Shown here piece by piece: positions 45,214-55,281 of a stretch of 64,000 nt of DNA. This stretch comes from Thalassospira sp. MCCC 1A01428 (GTDB taxonomy: Bacteria > Pseudomonadota > Alphaproteobacteria > Rhodospirillales > Thalassospiraceae). The stretch covers positions 1-64,000 of the forward strand of contig NZ_JFJZ01000025.1 of assembly GCF_002115825.1 (NCBI RefSeq), written 5' to 3'. The notes below the pieces were generated by a model. It was not told where the DNA came from. It searched no databases and saw only the letters and a list, made by a program, of their open reading frames with translations. Position 1 is the stretch's first letter. Each line of letters begins with the position of its first letter. A program made the translations under genes and the position numbers.

Positions 45214-47180
45214 TGCACAAGCTGCCTGTAGATGCGTGGCAGGGCCGCTGGCAAATTTTCAAGCGTGCCGACAATGGCATGGCCCGCTGCGCCAAAAATA
45301 TAGGGGAAATAATCCTGTGCCTTGCGATCCACCGTAACCCCGAACAAAGCCAGCCCGTTACGGCGACATTCCCGAACCGCCCGGCGGCTGTCTTCAATGC
45401 CATAACGGCCTTCATAGTGGTCAACATCGTTGGGTTTGCCATCGGTAATCACCAGCATCAGACGGTTTTGATGCGGGCGGTCGGCCAGCAATTTTCCGGT
45501 ATGGCGAATAGCCGCCCCCAACCGGGTATAATAGCCTGGCCGCAATGCCTGAATGCGCTTTTGGCACAAAGGCGACCAATCTTCGGCAAATTCCTTAATA
45601 GCATTGATCCGCACCCAGTCGCGGCGGCGCGAGGTAAAACTGAAAATACCAAATTCATCACCACACACATCCAGCCCGCTCGCCAGAACCGACAATGCCT
45701 GTTTTTCAACGTCCAGCACCCGATGATCCTTGACCCAGGCATCGGTCGACAGGGATACATCAATTAAAACCGCAACTGACAGATCACGCGCCCGACGCAC
45801 ATGATCCAGATAAACACGGCTGTTTAACTCGCCCGTCGCACTTTGATCACATCGCGCCCGCACCAGGGCTTCCAAATCAAGTTCCGCCCCTTCAAGTTGC
45901 CCGCGCAAAACCTCGTTACGGGGTCGAAAGGCTTCGAACTGGCGGCGCACGCGACCAATTTGCCGTTGTTCGGTCTCATCGGGGTGCCACATGCTGGCGT
46001 CATCTTGTGCATCACTGGCAGCCTGCACGATAACTTTGCAATAATCAGGACGGTACGCCTGTTGGCGGTAATCCCATTCGGGGTAAACCCATTGGCCGGT
46101 TATGCGTCCGTCATCGGCCCCGGCAGGCGGTAAATCCAGATCAAACCGCAGTTTGGTTGCCGCCTTGCGCTTGCAGTCGGAAATTTCCATTTCCTCAAGC
46201 TCGTCAGCGGCCTTTTTGGCGTCCTCGGCATCTTCATCGTCCATCGGGCGGTTAACATTAACCATTTCAGCAATCGACAGAATTTTTTCAAACCGGTTTA
46301 ACGCCAGCGGGTCGTCCCGCCCTGCCTGATCATTTTTGCGTCGTCGCGCATTTTTTTTCCGATCCCGGTCCCCATCGGCGGATTCCGCCTCCGCATCGTC
46401 CTCATCGCCATGCTTTCGCATCGTTGTACCGGTAAAATAGACCTCTCCCCACAAGGGTACCGGCAAAAACGGCGCATATCGCCCTGGCTGCCGCACATCT
46501 GCTTTTGGTAACAATTCGGGCATTGCAGAATCTGACGGGTGCCGGATAATCAACTGCCATAAATCGGGCTGTTGCCCCCTCAGGTTGCGCTGTAAAATTG
46601 CCAAAACGCAGGTTTCAACCTGCTGTTCCCCTTTGGGCAACACACGCTGTGGCCGTAAATCGACAAAGGCATCATACAACCGCCTGCGCATTGCCATAAT
46701 GCCGGGAAACAACCGGCATAGCGTAACATCGGTGCGATAAGCCCGGCGCAACCGGGCGATATCGACATCAAAAGGACTGGCGGATGGCGCCGTTATTACA
46801 GCTTGCCGTGCCGAGGCCGCAAACCATGCCATCAACCATATATAAAGATCACGGTTTAGCGCACGCGACGGAAACAGCGACAGTGCTGGTGGCAGTTTAA
46901 CCGCCATTTCCGTCATTTCTGCCACGGCGATTTGTTCATCAACCAAACCAATCTTTTGGCGCCAACCTAAACGGTGCCCGGATACCCGCTTGTCGATCTG
47001 GGCAAATTCAAGGGCCGGGTCCCCGCCAAGGGCGCGAAATATGACTGGCAAATATCCCCGTACGTCGGCAAAGGCAACCGCACAGGATTTATGGTCAACA
47101 TAACTTTCCTGATTGTGCGAAGCCAGCCGGTGCCACAGCATCCCGATTTGTTCTTCAAATTCCAGAAAATCAAAAGCCAT
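45210..47180 (-). CDS. norD: NorD, VWA-domain nitric oxide reductase activation protein
   Basis: 656 residues. A C-terminal von Willebrand A domain (about 445-640) has the MIDAS motif DVSLSTDAW and later VITDGKPNDVDHYEGRYGIE. An acidic, charged middle region (about 265-340, HGDEDDAEAESADGDRDRKK and similar) is typical of NorD. With the AAA+ protein NorQ it inserts the non-haem iron of NorB. GGAGG precedes the ATG. The gene follows norQ by 14 bases. Confidence 0.92.
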   Translation of the reverse strand: MAFDFLEFEEQIGMLWHRLASHNQESYVDHKSCAVAFADVRGYLPVIFRALGGDPALEFAQIDKRVSGHRLGWRQKIGLVDEQIAVAEMTEMAVKLPPALSLFPSRALNRDLYIWLMAWFAASARQAVITAPSASPFDVDIARLRRAYRTDVTLCRLFPGIMAMRRRLYDAFVDLRPQRVLPKGEQQVETCVLAILQRNLRGQQPDLWQLIIRHPSDSAMPELLPKADVRQPGRYAPFLPVPLWGEVYFTGTTMRKHGDEDDAEAESADGDRDRKKNARRRKNDQAGRDDPLALNRFEKILSIAEMVNVNRPMDDEDAEDAKKAADELEEMEISDCKRKAATKLRFDLDLPPAGADDGRITGQWVYPEWDYRQQAYRPDYCKVIVQAASDAQDDASMWHPDETEQRQIGRVRRQFEAFRPRNEVLRGQLEGAELDLEALVRARCDQSATGELNSRVYLDHVRRARDLSVAVLIDVSLSTDAWVKDHRVLDVEKQALSVLASGLDVCGDEFGIFSFTSRRRDWVRINAIKEFAEDWSPLCQKRIQALRPGYYTRLGAAIRHTGKLLADRPHQNRLMLVITDGKPNDVDHYEGRYGIEDSRRAVRECRRNGLALFGVTVDRKAQDYFPYIFGAAGHAIVGTLENLPAALPRIYRQLVQ

Positions 47181-47194
47181 TTAAGCCTCCTGGC

Positions 47195-48010
47195 CTAACC
47201 ACGGATAATGGCAATGGCTTCGCGCAGCCCGGCCTTGATGTCAGCATCATCTGACAGTGGCTCGATAATCGCTGCGGCCACAGCATTGTCAAAATCGACC
47301 CCCGCCATCAACAGGGTTGCACAATAAACCAGTAAACGGGTGGAAGCGGCTTCTTCCAGATCAATACCCGAAAGTTTGCGAATATTGCCTGCGATACGCA
47401 CCAGTATTGCCGCACGATCGCGGTCAATGCCGGTTTCACACATGATGACGACTGTTTCGCTTTCGGGATCGGGAAAATCAAATTCCATCGCCAAAAAACG
47501 CTGCCGGGTAGAGGGCTTAAGCTGTTTTAACAGGTTCTGATAACCGGGGTTATATGACACCACCAGCATAAAGCCGGGCGGAGCCTGCAAAACTTCACCG
47601 GTACGATCAAGCGGCAAAATACGCCGGTCATCGGTTAACGGGTGCAACACCACGGTGACATCCTTGCGCGCCTCAACCACTTCATCGAGGTAACAAATGC
47701 CACCAGTTCTCACCGCACGGGTCAAGGGTCCATCGGCCCAAACCGTTTCCCCACCTTTGATTAAAAACCGCCCGGTCAAATCGGCAGCAGTTAAATCGTC
47801 GTGGCAGGACACAGTATAAAGTGGCACGCCCAGCCGGGCGGCCATGTGGCTGACAAAGCGGGTTTTGCCACAGCCGGTCGGCCCTTTAAGCAACAAGGGA
47901 AGTTGTTGGGCAAAAGCGGTTTCAAACAGGCGTTCTTCGTTGCCCGTTGCATGATAAAACGGAACATCATCCACAACAGGGCTTTCTTTATAGATAACAG
48001 ACATTTGCAT
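47195..48010 (-). CDS. norQ: NorQ, MoxR-type AAA+ ATPase
   Basis: 271 residues. AAA+ domain with Walker A LKGPTGCGKTRFVSHMAARL, Walker B ICYLDEVVEAR and sensor 1 MLVVSYNPGYQ. The pair NorQ-NorD remodels nitric oxide reductase for iron insertion. The start is either the Met at 48010 or the Met two codons on. Separated from norB by 120 bases with its own NO-type box, so norQDEF may be expressed independently of norCB. Confidence 0.92.
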   Translation of the reverse strand: MQMSVIYKESPVVDDVPFYHATGNEERLFETAFAQQLPLLLKGPTGCGKTRFVSHMAARLGVPLYTVSCHDDLTAADLTGRFLIKGGETVWADGPLTRAVRTGGICYLDEVVEARKDVTVVLHPLTDDRRILPLDRTGEVLQAPPGFMLVVSYNPGYQNLLKQLKPSTRQRFLAMEFDFPDPESETVVIMCETGIDRDRAAILVRIAGNIRKLSGIDLEEAASTRLLVYCATLLMAGVDFDNAVAAAIIEPLSDDADIKAGLREAIAIIRG

Positions 48011-48120
48011 GTACCCGGCAAAACAGGAAGATCAAAAGATAACGACCGGTCCACACGTGAACCGGCCCTTATCCGCGACGTGTCTATGACCAAGGGGAGC
48101 ATGGACGACGACACGTTGCC

Positions 48121-48134
48121 TTGACTTTAGTCAC
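48121..48134. promoter_or_regulatory. NO-type Crp/Fnr box upstream of norQ, overlapping the norB stop
   Basis: TTGAC-TTTA-GTCAC, one mismatch from the dyad seen at norC. It covers the last codon and stop of norB. The predicted class II start near 48086 would serve norQDEF. Confidence 0.5.
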
Positions 48135-49474
48135 ATTCCAGATTGGCGACCTGTAGCATTTGCCAACCGTTGGCGCGGTGCCACCACCAGCGACCATATG
48201 ATCAGGCTGACACCTAACAAAACCACCACCCCGGCCCCAAGTCGCATCCAGTAGAACAACTGAATCTGGTCTTGCACTTCCATATAGGCCATGCCCAGAA
48301 CACGCTGAAGATGAACCTGCACAATCCCGGCGAAGGTCAAAGTAAAGGTCATGAAAGCCATGCCGCTGGTCGTAATCCAGAAGCCCCACATGTTAAGTTG
48401 CTGGTTATAGGGCGCGCGCCCCCGCAAATACGGCAAGGCATAAGTGAAGATCGCCAGATTAAGCATCACATAGGCCCCGTAAAAGGCCAGATGCCCGTGT
48501 GCAGCCGTAATCTGGGTGCCGTGGCTGTAATAATTGATCGAGGAAATGGTGTGCATGAACCCCCACACCCCGGCCCCGAAAAATGCCATAACGGAACACC
48601 CCAGCGCCCACAACAAGGCCGCCTTGTTGGGATGTTCGCGGCCCCCTTTCCACACCATGTAAAAACAGAACACGACCATGGCGAAAAACGGCACAATTTC
48701 CAATGTGGAAAACACATTGCCAATCCATTGCCAATAACCCGGTGTGCCGATCCACAAATAATGGTGGCCGGTCCCAAGGATGCCGGTAAACAGACTAAGC
48801 GACACCATGACATACAGCCATTTTTCGATCACTTCGCGGTCAACCCCGGTCATCTTGATCATCAGGAAGGCCAGGATAGAGGCCATGATCAGTTCCCAAA
48901 CACCTTCGACCCACAGATGGACAACATACCACCAGTACATTTTATCGACGGCAAGGTTACCCGGATTGTAAAAAGCAAACAAAAACAGCAAGGCAACAAA
49001 CCACAACCCGACAATCAGAACATTTGAAATCGCGGTTTTACGGCCTTTAAGCAAAGTAAGCGTTGAATTGTACAGAAAGATCAGGGCGACAACGACAATC
49101 GCAACCTTGATCGGCAAGGGTTGTTCAAGAAATTCCCGGCCTTCGTGAATGCCCAGAATATAACAAACAACCGCCGCCAAAGCCGCCGCCATGAACAGCC
49201 AGAACTGAATGATCGCCAACCTGGGGCTGTGAATTTCCGTTTCGCATTCTTCGGGCAACAAATAATATGCCGCGCCAAAATATCCCATCAACAACCACAC
49301 GATCAGTGCGTTGGTATGAATCATGCGGATAACGTTAAACGGCAAAAGTTCCGATAAGAAGTTTGGAAAAACATAAACTGTGCCCGCAACAACACCGAAC
49401 AGAATTTGGGCTGCGAACAATGTCAGGGCACCATATATGTAATATAGTGCTACCTTTTGGGATTGATATTTCAT
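48131..49474 (-). CDS. norB: NorB, nitric oxide reductase catalytic subunit (cNor)
   Basis: 447 residues, 12 predicted helices, haem-copper oxidase superfamily. Haem b and non-haem iron ligands are visible: VIRMIHTNALIVWLL, YVVHLWVEGVWELIMAS with the FeB Glu, GTGHHYLWIG, and AAHGHLAFYGAYVMLN. The short N-terminus without a quinol-oxidase extension marks the cytochrome c-dependent form, in agreement with norC upstream. It reduces NO to N2O in the membrane. Confidence 0.95.
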   Translation of the reverse strand: MKYQSQKVALYYIYGALTLFAAQILFGVVAGTVYVFPNFLSELLPFNVIRMIHTNALIVWLLMGYFGAAYYLLPEECETEIHSPRLAIIQFWLFMAAALAAVVCYILGIHEGREFLEQPLPIKVAIVVVALIFLYNSTLTLLKGRKTAISNVLIVGLWFVALLFLFAFYNPGNLAVDKMYWWYVVHLWVEGVWELIMASILAFLMIKMTGVDREVIEKWLYVMVSLSLFTGILGTGHHYLWIGTPGYWQWIGNVFSTLEIVPFFAMVVFCFYMVWKGGREHPNKAALLWALGCSVMAFFGAGVWGFMHTISSINYYSHGTQITAAHGHLAFYGAYVMLNLAIFTYALPYLRGRAPYNQQLNMWGFWITTSGMAFMTFTLTFAGIVQVHLQRVLGMAYMEVQDQIQLFYWMRLGAGVVVLLGVSLIIWSLVVAPRQRLANATGRQSGM

Positions 49475-49501
49475 TGTGGCCTCGTTTCCATCAGCATCAC
49501 G

Positions 49502-49954
49502 TTATCCCGCCTCGTTTGGCGGCCAGCCCTGGGTGTTGATTTCACTTGTCCATTTCAAAAAATCGACAAGTTCATCCAGCTCCTGATCTGACAGATTGAA
49601 TTGTGGCATCTGGCGGCGGCCTTCGACGCCGCTGGGCTGAGATTGCATCCAGGCTTTTAACGAATCACGCGCGCCTTCCGGGTCTTCCTTGCCGCCATAC
49701 CGCACCCAGACATTGCCAAGTTCCGGGGCGAAGTAAGCCCCCTCGCCCAAAAGGGTATGGCAATTAATGCAGGCATGACGTTCCCAGATATGCTTGCCTG
49801 CCACAACAGACGGCGTCAGTTCATCCTCGTTGGTGGAGGTGGTGACGATGTAATTGTGACTTTGGAAAGTCAGCCCGAGAAAGATGACCAGGAAGAAGAT
49901 CGTGCCGCCGTAGAAAATATTTCGCGCGGCGGATTTTGTCAGACGTTCCGACAT
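49502..49954 (-). CDS. norC: NorC, nitric oxide reductase cytochrome c subunit
   Basis: 150 residues. One N-terminal anchor (about 13-30, IFYGGTIFFLVIFLGLTF), then a monohaem cytochrome c domain with CINCH at residues 62-66 and a distal Met in RRQMPQFNLSDQELDEL. It passes electrons from periplasmic cytochrome c or azurin to NorB. First gene of norCB, with a perfect NO-type box 93-106 bases upstream. Confidence 0.95.
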   Translation of the reverse strand: MSERLTKSAARNIFYGGTIFFLVIFLGLTFQSHNYIVTTSTNEDELTPSVVAGKHIWERHACINCHTLLGEGAYFAPELGNVWVRYGGKEDPEGARDSLKAWMQSQPSGVEGRRQMPQFNLSDQELDELVDFLKWTSEINTQGWPPNEAG

Positions 49955-50046
49955 GTGAACGGATCCTCACTCCGATTGAAATTTCGAAACCGTTCTGTCG
50001 CCAAAACGGTACTGTGAAATCATTTATCGGATAAGGATCTGACACC

Positions 50047-50060
50047 TTGACGATGGTCAA
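50047..50060. promoter_or_regulatory. Perfect NO-type Crp/Fnr box upstream of norC
   Basis: TTGAC-GATG-GTCAA. Centre 99 bases from the norC ATG. Predicted class II start near 50012. Confidence 0.7.
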
Positions 50061-50130
50061 ATGGTTGATCGTGGCAGTCTGCGGTGCCGTTTCTAACCAT
50101 CGCTTGATTGTTTTCATTACATAACAAACA

Positions 50131-50166
50131 AAAACCCCGCTGACCGGTTTTGGTCAACGGGGCTTT
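50131..50166 (-). terminator. Terminator of the peptide-utilisation operon
   Basis: Read on the minus strand, GCCCCGTTGACC pairs with GGTCAGCGGGG (one mismatch) around a short loop and is followed by TTTTTGTTTGT. It lies 65 bases beyond the M20 peptidase stop. Confidence 0.85.
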
Positions 50167-50230
50167 CACGTTACCGGTCCCACATAAAACACACCTGACA
50201 CAGGTCTGTTCTAGCAGCAGCACAGAACAA

Positions 50231-51625
50231 TTATTCAGGCACAGTCGCAGTTTCACCAATATCCCAGAACACACCCGCCATGATCTGCAAGGCTTCGCGG
50301 CTAAGCCCCTTTAAAATATGTTCATTTGGGGCATGCTGCGAACATGCGGCATAGGAATGCGGGATCCATACCGTGGGCATCCCCAAAATATAGGCAAATG
50401 TTTCATTGGGAAGCGACCCGCCCAGATTGGGCAGAATTGCCGGCGATTTTCCCGTTGTACGCATAATCGATTCCCGCGTCCATGACACCCAGGGATGGTC
50501 GGGATCCAGACGGGTTGCTTTGAAAAAGCCCTTCTCGGCCGGTACAATTTCGATGTCGGTGAAACCGTGCTGATCGAGATGACGGCGCAACGCAGGTAAA
50601 ATATCATCAGGGTTGGTGCCGACAACATACCGCAACTGGCAATGGGCAATCGACCACGGGGCGATCGCATTTACCGGTTTTTCCGGGTCGCCACTTTTCA
50701 TCGCCAGAATGGCAAAGCTGTTCCAGCCAAAAACCTTCTCAGCAAGGCTAAGGCTTTCTTCCCCCCAGTCGGGATCAATTTTGGGGCCGGTGGGGTTTTC
50801 GGTAATGGCACAATCTTTTAACGCCTTGCGCACGGGGTCGGTCAGGCTATCGGGCCGCCATTCGGGAATCTGGATTTGCCCGCGCACATCCGTGATTGTT
50901 GCCAGCGCATGGGACAGAACCATACCCGGGTCCTTGAGCAAGCCCCCCCAGTTACCCGAATGGTGACCACCCTCGCGATATCTCAGCGACAGGGCAAAAT
51001 TGATCGCCCCGCGTGATCCCATAAACATAGTCGGGCGATCCGCACTCAGGCGCGGCCCGTCTGACGCAATCAAAACATCGGCGGCAAACAGGTCCCTGTT
51101 TTGTTCAAACAGTTCCGCCAACCCCGGCGACCCTGTTTCCTCGCCGGTTTCAATGATCACTTTGCAGTTAAAACCAAGCCTTCCGCGTTCCTCAATAACA
51201 GCCCGCAAGGCAGCAAGATTAATGCAATGCTGCCCTTTGTTATCGGCTGTTCCGCGCCCGTAAATACGGTCATCTTCCACCGTGATTTTAAACGGGTTTA
51301 AACCTTCACGCCATTCACCTTCCTGTCCCAAAATCACATCGCCATGGCCATATGTAAGGATGGTAGGCAAATCGTCGCCTTCGTGACGTTGTGCAAACAA
51401 AAAAGGGCCAAACCCGGTTTTTGGATTTTCGATCACACGGGTGGAAAATTCCATTCCGCGTAGCATCGGTATCATTTTCTCGTCCAGATAACGTTGCAAT
51501 TGGTCCGCACGCGCCGGGTTCTGGCTTTCGCTGGGAATTTCCACAAGTGCCGTCAGCTCGCGAAGAAAACCTCCATCGTCAAAATATCGGGTAATACGCT
51601 CAATTGCCTGTTCACGGGTGGTCAT
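50231..51625 (-). CDS. M20 family dipeptidase
   Basis: 464 residues of the M20 metallopeptidase family (carnosinase/ArgE-like). Metal ligands and catalytic residues are seen in [15 protein letters not shown] (His), [12 protein letters not shown] (bridging Asp), [11 protein letters not shown] (catalytic Glu pair), IASDGPRLS (Asp) and CSQHAPNEH (C-terminal His). No signal peptide, so cytoplasmic. The ATG at 51625 follows AAGGAAA. Last gene of the operon behind a gamma-glutamyltransferase, so cleavage of cysteinylglycine or similar dipeptides is likely but not proved. Confidence 0.87.
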   Translation of the reverse strand: MTTREQAIERITRYFDDGGFLRELTALVEIPSESQNPARADQLQRYLDEKMIPMLRGMEFSTRVIENPKTGFGPFLFAQRHEGDDLPTILTYGHGDVILGQEGEWREGLNPFKITVEDDRIYGRGTADNKGQHCINLAALRAVIEERGRLGFNCKVIIETGEETGSPGLAELFEQNRDLFAADVLIASDGPRLSADRPTMFMGSRGAINFALSLRYREGGHHSGNWGGLLKDPGMVLSHALATITDVRGQIQIPEWRPDSLTDPVRKALKDCAITENPTGPKIDPDWGEESLSLAEKVFGWNSFAILAMKSGDPEKPVNAIAPWSIAHCQLRYVVGTNPDDILPALRRHLDQHGFTDIEIVPAEKGFFKATRLDPDHPWVSWTRESIMRTTGKSPAILPNLGGSLPNETFAYILGMPTVWIPHSYAACSQHAPNEHILKGLSREALQIMAGVFWDIGETATVPE

Positions 51626-51643
51626 ATTCACTGTTTCCTTTTC

Positions 51644-53218
51644 TTATTTATGCTTTTCCGCCACCGCATCGCCCCATGGCGACATGATTTCGGTCGCGCC
51701 GTAATTCACATTCCCGGCCCGCTCAACCCCGGCAGGGCAGGCAAAGGCATAAGGAAACATCGTGCGTCGCGTAGTTACGGTTGGGTAATGCTGCTGTAAT
51801 TGCGTAAGAATTTCATCAGGCAGGCTTTGGTCGGCAATAACAGTATCGCCGCCACTGCTGTCGATACGTTGCTGATGTATCGCCTCTTCCAGCGTCATGC
51901 CAAAGTCGGTCATAAAGGATGTCAGTTGCAAGATTGCGGGTAAAATCTTGCGCCCGCCCGATGCCCCAATGGCAAAGCGTCGGCCATTCATCTCGCCCAG
52001 GGCCGGGCAAACATTCATCAGGCAGCGTTTCGACGGGGCCAGTGAGTTGGGTTTGTCCTTTTCCGGATCAAACCACAAAATGCCGTTATTCATCAAAAGC
52101 CCGCTTTGCGGCAACACAACCTTGGAGCCAAAAATTGACAACAAAGTTTGGGTAACCGCAACCATATTGCCATGACGATCGACCACACTGAAATGGGTGG
52201 TACAGGTCGGGGCGCGGTCGTCGTTAATATCCCCCATTTCACGCAGGCGACGATGATATGTTTTGCGCAACGCGTCGACATAGGCAAGATAGGCCTGCGC
52301 ACCGGGTCGATCCCCGCTAAAGGTTTGCTGGCCCAAAATTTCAAGGCATTCGGCCAGGTTCTCGCCAGCGGTTAAATGCGCAGGTGCAAACACCCTGCCG
52401 CCACGATAACTAACGTCCAGCGGAGACTGAATTTCAGCACGATAATCACGCAAATCCTGCGCGCTCAGGCACCCGCCAGCGTCCTGCACATCGGCAGCCA
52501 TTTCGTGGGCAAGGTCCCCTTCATAAAATTCGCGCGGGCCCTTTTCCGCCAGGCGACGCAGCGTTCCTGCCATCGCCGACATATCAATGCGTTTGTCCGA
52601 AAGGGCAGTCCACCCTGCAATGGTCGGCCATTGACCATCTTCAAGATAGGTCTTTGCAGCGGCCGGATTTTTTGCCAACTCACGGGTGCTCGAAGCAATA
52701 ATCAGGGCAGCATACCAATCCACATGTAGACCTTCATCGGCAAACTTAACCGCCGGGCCTAGCAGGTCACGCCAGGCCAGCTTGCCAAATTTACCGTGGG
52801 CGGCTTCCATACCCGCCACCGTACCTGGCACTGCGATAGCGGTTGCACCAACCTGATTACGATCGTCAACCACATGCGACCATGGAAACAAATCGCCCGC
52901 CTTGCCCTGCCCCGACAAAGGATAATCGGCCGGGTTAAGCCCTGCGGGCGACCGCATGCCAAAATATACCGTATAGGCGCGGTCTTCGTCGGCGCGGTAA
53001 ACCATCATCGCGCCCCCGCCGGCAGGGCCGCTCATCCAGGGTTCAAGAACCCCCATGGCAAAGGATGTGGCAACAGCCGCATCAACCGCGTCGCCGCCCT
53101 CGGCAAGGATCGCGGCACCGGCTTCTGCACCTCGTTTGTGCTGGGCCGCAACGATCCCGCCATTGGCACTTCTGGTTGCGGGCTTGCGAATGATTTGAGA
53201 ATTGGAAAAACTGTCCAT
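51644..53218 (-). CDS. Gamma-glutamyltransferase family protein, cytoplasmic form
   Basis: 524 residues of the Ntn-hydrolase gamma-glutamyltranspeptidase family. The autoprocessing nucleophile is Thr340 in TTHFSVVDRHGNMVAV, which would give a 185-residue small subunit. Substrate-site regions include MSGPAGGGAMMVYRADED and GASGGRKILPAILQ. Unlike typical periplasmic GGT it starts MDSFSNSQIIRKPATRS without a signal peptide. It lies between a peptide ABC importer and an M20 peptidase, which suggests cleavage of imported gamma-glutamyl compounds. Confidence 0.87.
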   Translation of the reverse strand: MDSFSNSQIIRKPATRSANGGIVAAQHKRGAEAGAAILAEGGDAVDAAVATSFAMGVLEPWMSGPAGGGAMMVYRADEDRAYTVYFGMRSPAGLNPADYPLSGQGKAGDLFPWSHVVDDRNQVGATAIAVPGTVAGMEAAHGKFGKLAWRDLLGPAVKFADEGLHVDWYAALIIASSTRELAKNPAAAKTYLEDGQWPTIAGWTALSDKRIDMSAMAGTLRRLAEKGPREFYEGDLAHEMAADVQDAGGCLSAQDLRDYRAEIQSPLDVSYRGGRVFAPAHLTAGENLAECLEILGQQTFSGDRPGAQAYLAYVDALRKTYHRRLREMGDINDDRAPTCTTHFSVVDRHGNMVAVTQTLLSIFGSKVVLPQSGLLMNNGILWFDPEKDKPNSLAPSKRCLMNVCPALGEMNGRRFAIGASGGRKILPAILQLTSFMTDFGMTLEEAIHQQRIDSSGGDTVIADQSLPDEILTQLQQHYPTVTTRRTMFPYAFACPAGVERAGNVNYGATEIMSPWGDAVAEKHK

Positions 53219-53268
53219 TATCTATGCTTCTTGTTGGGCCAGATCATAAGGAAACGATAGTCTCGCCC

Positions 53269-54240
53269 CTAACTTTCGGCATAAAGGTGACATTCCACAC
53301 GGCGAAGCTCTTCACGTAAACAGGGCGGTGCCGTTGTCGAACAAATATCCATTGCTTTCGCGCAGCGCGGGTGAAAATGGCACCCGCCGGGCGGGTCAAT
53401 CGGGTTAGGATAAACTGCGCCCAAATGATTTTCGGGAACCCCCAAAAACGGGTCGGGTGTCAGCACTGATTCCAGCAAGGCAGAACTATAGGGATGGCGC
53501 GGTTCGGCAAATAACGGGGCCGCCGCAGATTCCTCGACCACCCGGCCAAGATACATCACCGCAACCCGGGTCGCGAGATGTTCGATTACCGCAAGGTTAT
53601 GGCTGATAAACAAATAAGTCAGGCCAAGTTCATTCCGTAAATCAACCAGAAGATTAAGAATTTGCGACTGTACCGACACATCAAGCGCGGATGTCGGCTC
53701 GTCACAAATGACGATCTCGGGTTTCATGATCAGGGCACGCGCAATGGCGACACGCTGGCGTTGCCCCCCGGAAAGCTGATTGGGGAAACTGCGTAAAACG
53801 CGCTTGGGCAAACCAACAAAATCAAGGATATCGGTCGTTTTTTTGTCCCATTCACGGGCATTGCCAATTTTATGCACCCGCAATGGCAGGGAGATGATAT
53901 CGGCAATACTTTTGCGCGGGTTCAGCGAAGAATACGGGTCCTGAAAAATCGGCTGAATACGGCGCGCCAGATACGAACGATCCTGTGTGCCGATATCTTG
54001 TCCATCAACCAGTACCTGACCGTGGGTCGGTTTCTCAAGACCAAGAAGAATACGCGCAATCGTGCTTTTTCCGCAGCCGGATTCCCCAACCAGGCCAAGA
54101 ACTTCACCTTTGTTCAAACGCAAATCAACTTCGTTAACCGCCTTTAACGGCTTGCGTTTGCCAAACATGCCCTGCCTGATCGAGAAAATCTTTGAAACGT
54201 TTTTCAGTTCAAGAACAGCTGTTTCATGAGAGGAGGTCAT
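53269..54240 (-). CDS. Peptide ABC transporter ATP-binding protein (DppF/OppF type)
   Basis: 323 residues. Walker A GLVGESGCGKSTIARIL, signature QLSGGQRQRVAIARALI, Walker B PEIVICDEPTSALDV. The C-terminal oligopeptide-transporter extension has a Cys-rich motif (PPGGCHFHPRCAKAMDIC) that in this family binds an iron-sulfur cluster. Overlaps the DppD-type gene by four bases. Second ATPase of the importer. Confidence 0.92.
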   Translation of the reverse strand: MTSSHETAVLELKNVSKIFSIRQGMFGKRKPLKAVNEVDLRLNKGEVLGLVGESGCGKSTIARILLGLEKPTHGQVLVDGQDIGTQDRSYLARRIQPIFQDPYSSLNPRKSIADIISLPLRVHKIGNAREWDKKTTDILDFVGLPKRVLRSFPNQLSGGQRQRVAIARALIMKPEIVICDEPTSALDVSVQSQILNLLVDLRNELGLTYLFISHNLAVIEHLATRVAVMYLGRVVEESAAAPLFAEPRHPYSSALLESVLTPDPFLGVPENHLGAVYPNPIDPPGGCHFHPRCAKAMDICSTTAPPCLREELRRVECHLYAES

Positions 54241-55265
54241 AGGCGGCCCTCGCTTTGGCTGGTGGTGTTGATCTCGCCAGACGCCGAAAATTGCGTTTGA
54301 CTGTTGTCATGCACACACCGGTAAAGGTGACCTTCAACACTGGCACGTTCGGGAATGTCATGCGCGCAGGCATCAATCGCAACATCGCACCGCCCGCGAA
54401 AGGCACAGCCCTGTGTCTTGCCAATCAGCGAAGGGACAATACCGGGAATTGACCCCAAATGTTCACCAGGTTTGGTTTTGCCCGGCACCGGAATACAACG
54501 TAACAAGCCACGGGTATAAGGGTGCTGTGGCGCGGTAAACACGTCCTTTGAACTGCCCGATTCAATCACCTCGCCCGCATACATAATGGCCACTTTGTCG
54601 GCAACGCGGGCAACAACGCCCAGATCATGGGTGATCAAAATCATCGCCATGTTCATTTCGCGCTGCAAATCGACCAGCAATCGCAAAATTTGCGCCTGGA
54701 TCGTCACGTCAAGGGCGGTTGTGGGTTCATCCGCAATGATCAGGTCGGGTTCGGCCATTAACGCCATTGCAATCATCACGCGCTGGCGCAACCCGCCGGA
54801 TAATTGATGGGGGTATTGTTCCAGCCGGCTGGCCGCTGCCGTAATGCCAACTTTTTCCAGCAATTCAATCGCGCGCGCCTCGGCTGCCTTCCGCCCCACC
54901 TTGCGGTGAAGCAACAATGCTTCGGTCAACTGATCGCCTATGGTATAAGCAGGGTTAAGCGACGTCATCGGTTCCTGAAAAATCATCGAAATCCGATCGC
55001 CGCGCAAACTGCGCATCTGCCGGTTTTTTGCCGATGACAAATCAATACCGGAAAATTCAAGCTTGTCGGCCCGGCGCTGGGCCATCTTGGGCAAAAGCCC
55101 CATAATCGCAAGCGACGTTAGCGATTTACCACTGCCAGATTCCCCAACGATACACAGGGTTTCCCCACGGGCGAGATCAAAATTCAGGCCCCGAACGGCA
55201 TGAAGTGTTCCACCAGCCAGCGGAATATCAACCCTGAGATCGCGTACAGAGAGAATATTATCCAT
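54237..55265 (-). CDS. Peptide ABC transporter ATP-binding protein (DppD/OppD type)
   Basis: 342 residues. Walker [21 protein letters not shown], signature [17 protein letters not shown], Walker [17 protein letters not shown], and the C-terminal Cys motif [17 protein letters not shown]. The ATG at 55265 is followed by [15 protein letters not shown], the normal family start. First ATPase of the importer; starts 16 bases after the upstream permease gene. Confidence 0.92.
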   Translation of the reverse strand: MDNILSVRDLRVDIPLAGGTLHAVRGLNFDLARGETLCIVGESGSGKSLTSLAIMGLLPKMAQRRADKLEFSGIDLSSAKNRQMRSLRGDRISMIFQEPMTSLNPAYTIGDQLTEALLLHRKVGRKAAEARAIELLEKVGITAAASRLEQYPHQLSGGLRQRVMIAMALMAEPDLIIADEPTTALDVTIQAQILRLLVDLQREMNMAMILITHDLGVVARVADKVAIMYAGEVIESGSSKDVFTAPQHPYTRGLLRCIPVPGKTKPGEHLGSIPGIVPSLIGKTQGCAFRGRCDVAIDACAHDIPERASVEGHLYRCVHDNSQTQFSASGEINTTSQSEGRL

Positions 55266-55281
55266 TGCTTCTCTCCTTTCC

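Noticed and set aside
48272..49027. 251-residue plus-strand open frame
   Set aside because: Antisense shadow of norB, rich in His and Pro as expected for the complement of membrane-protein codons.
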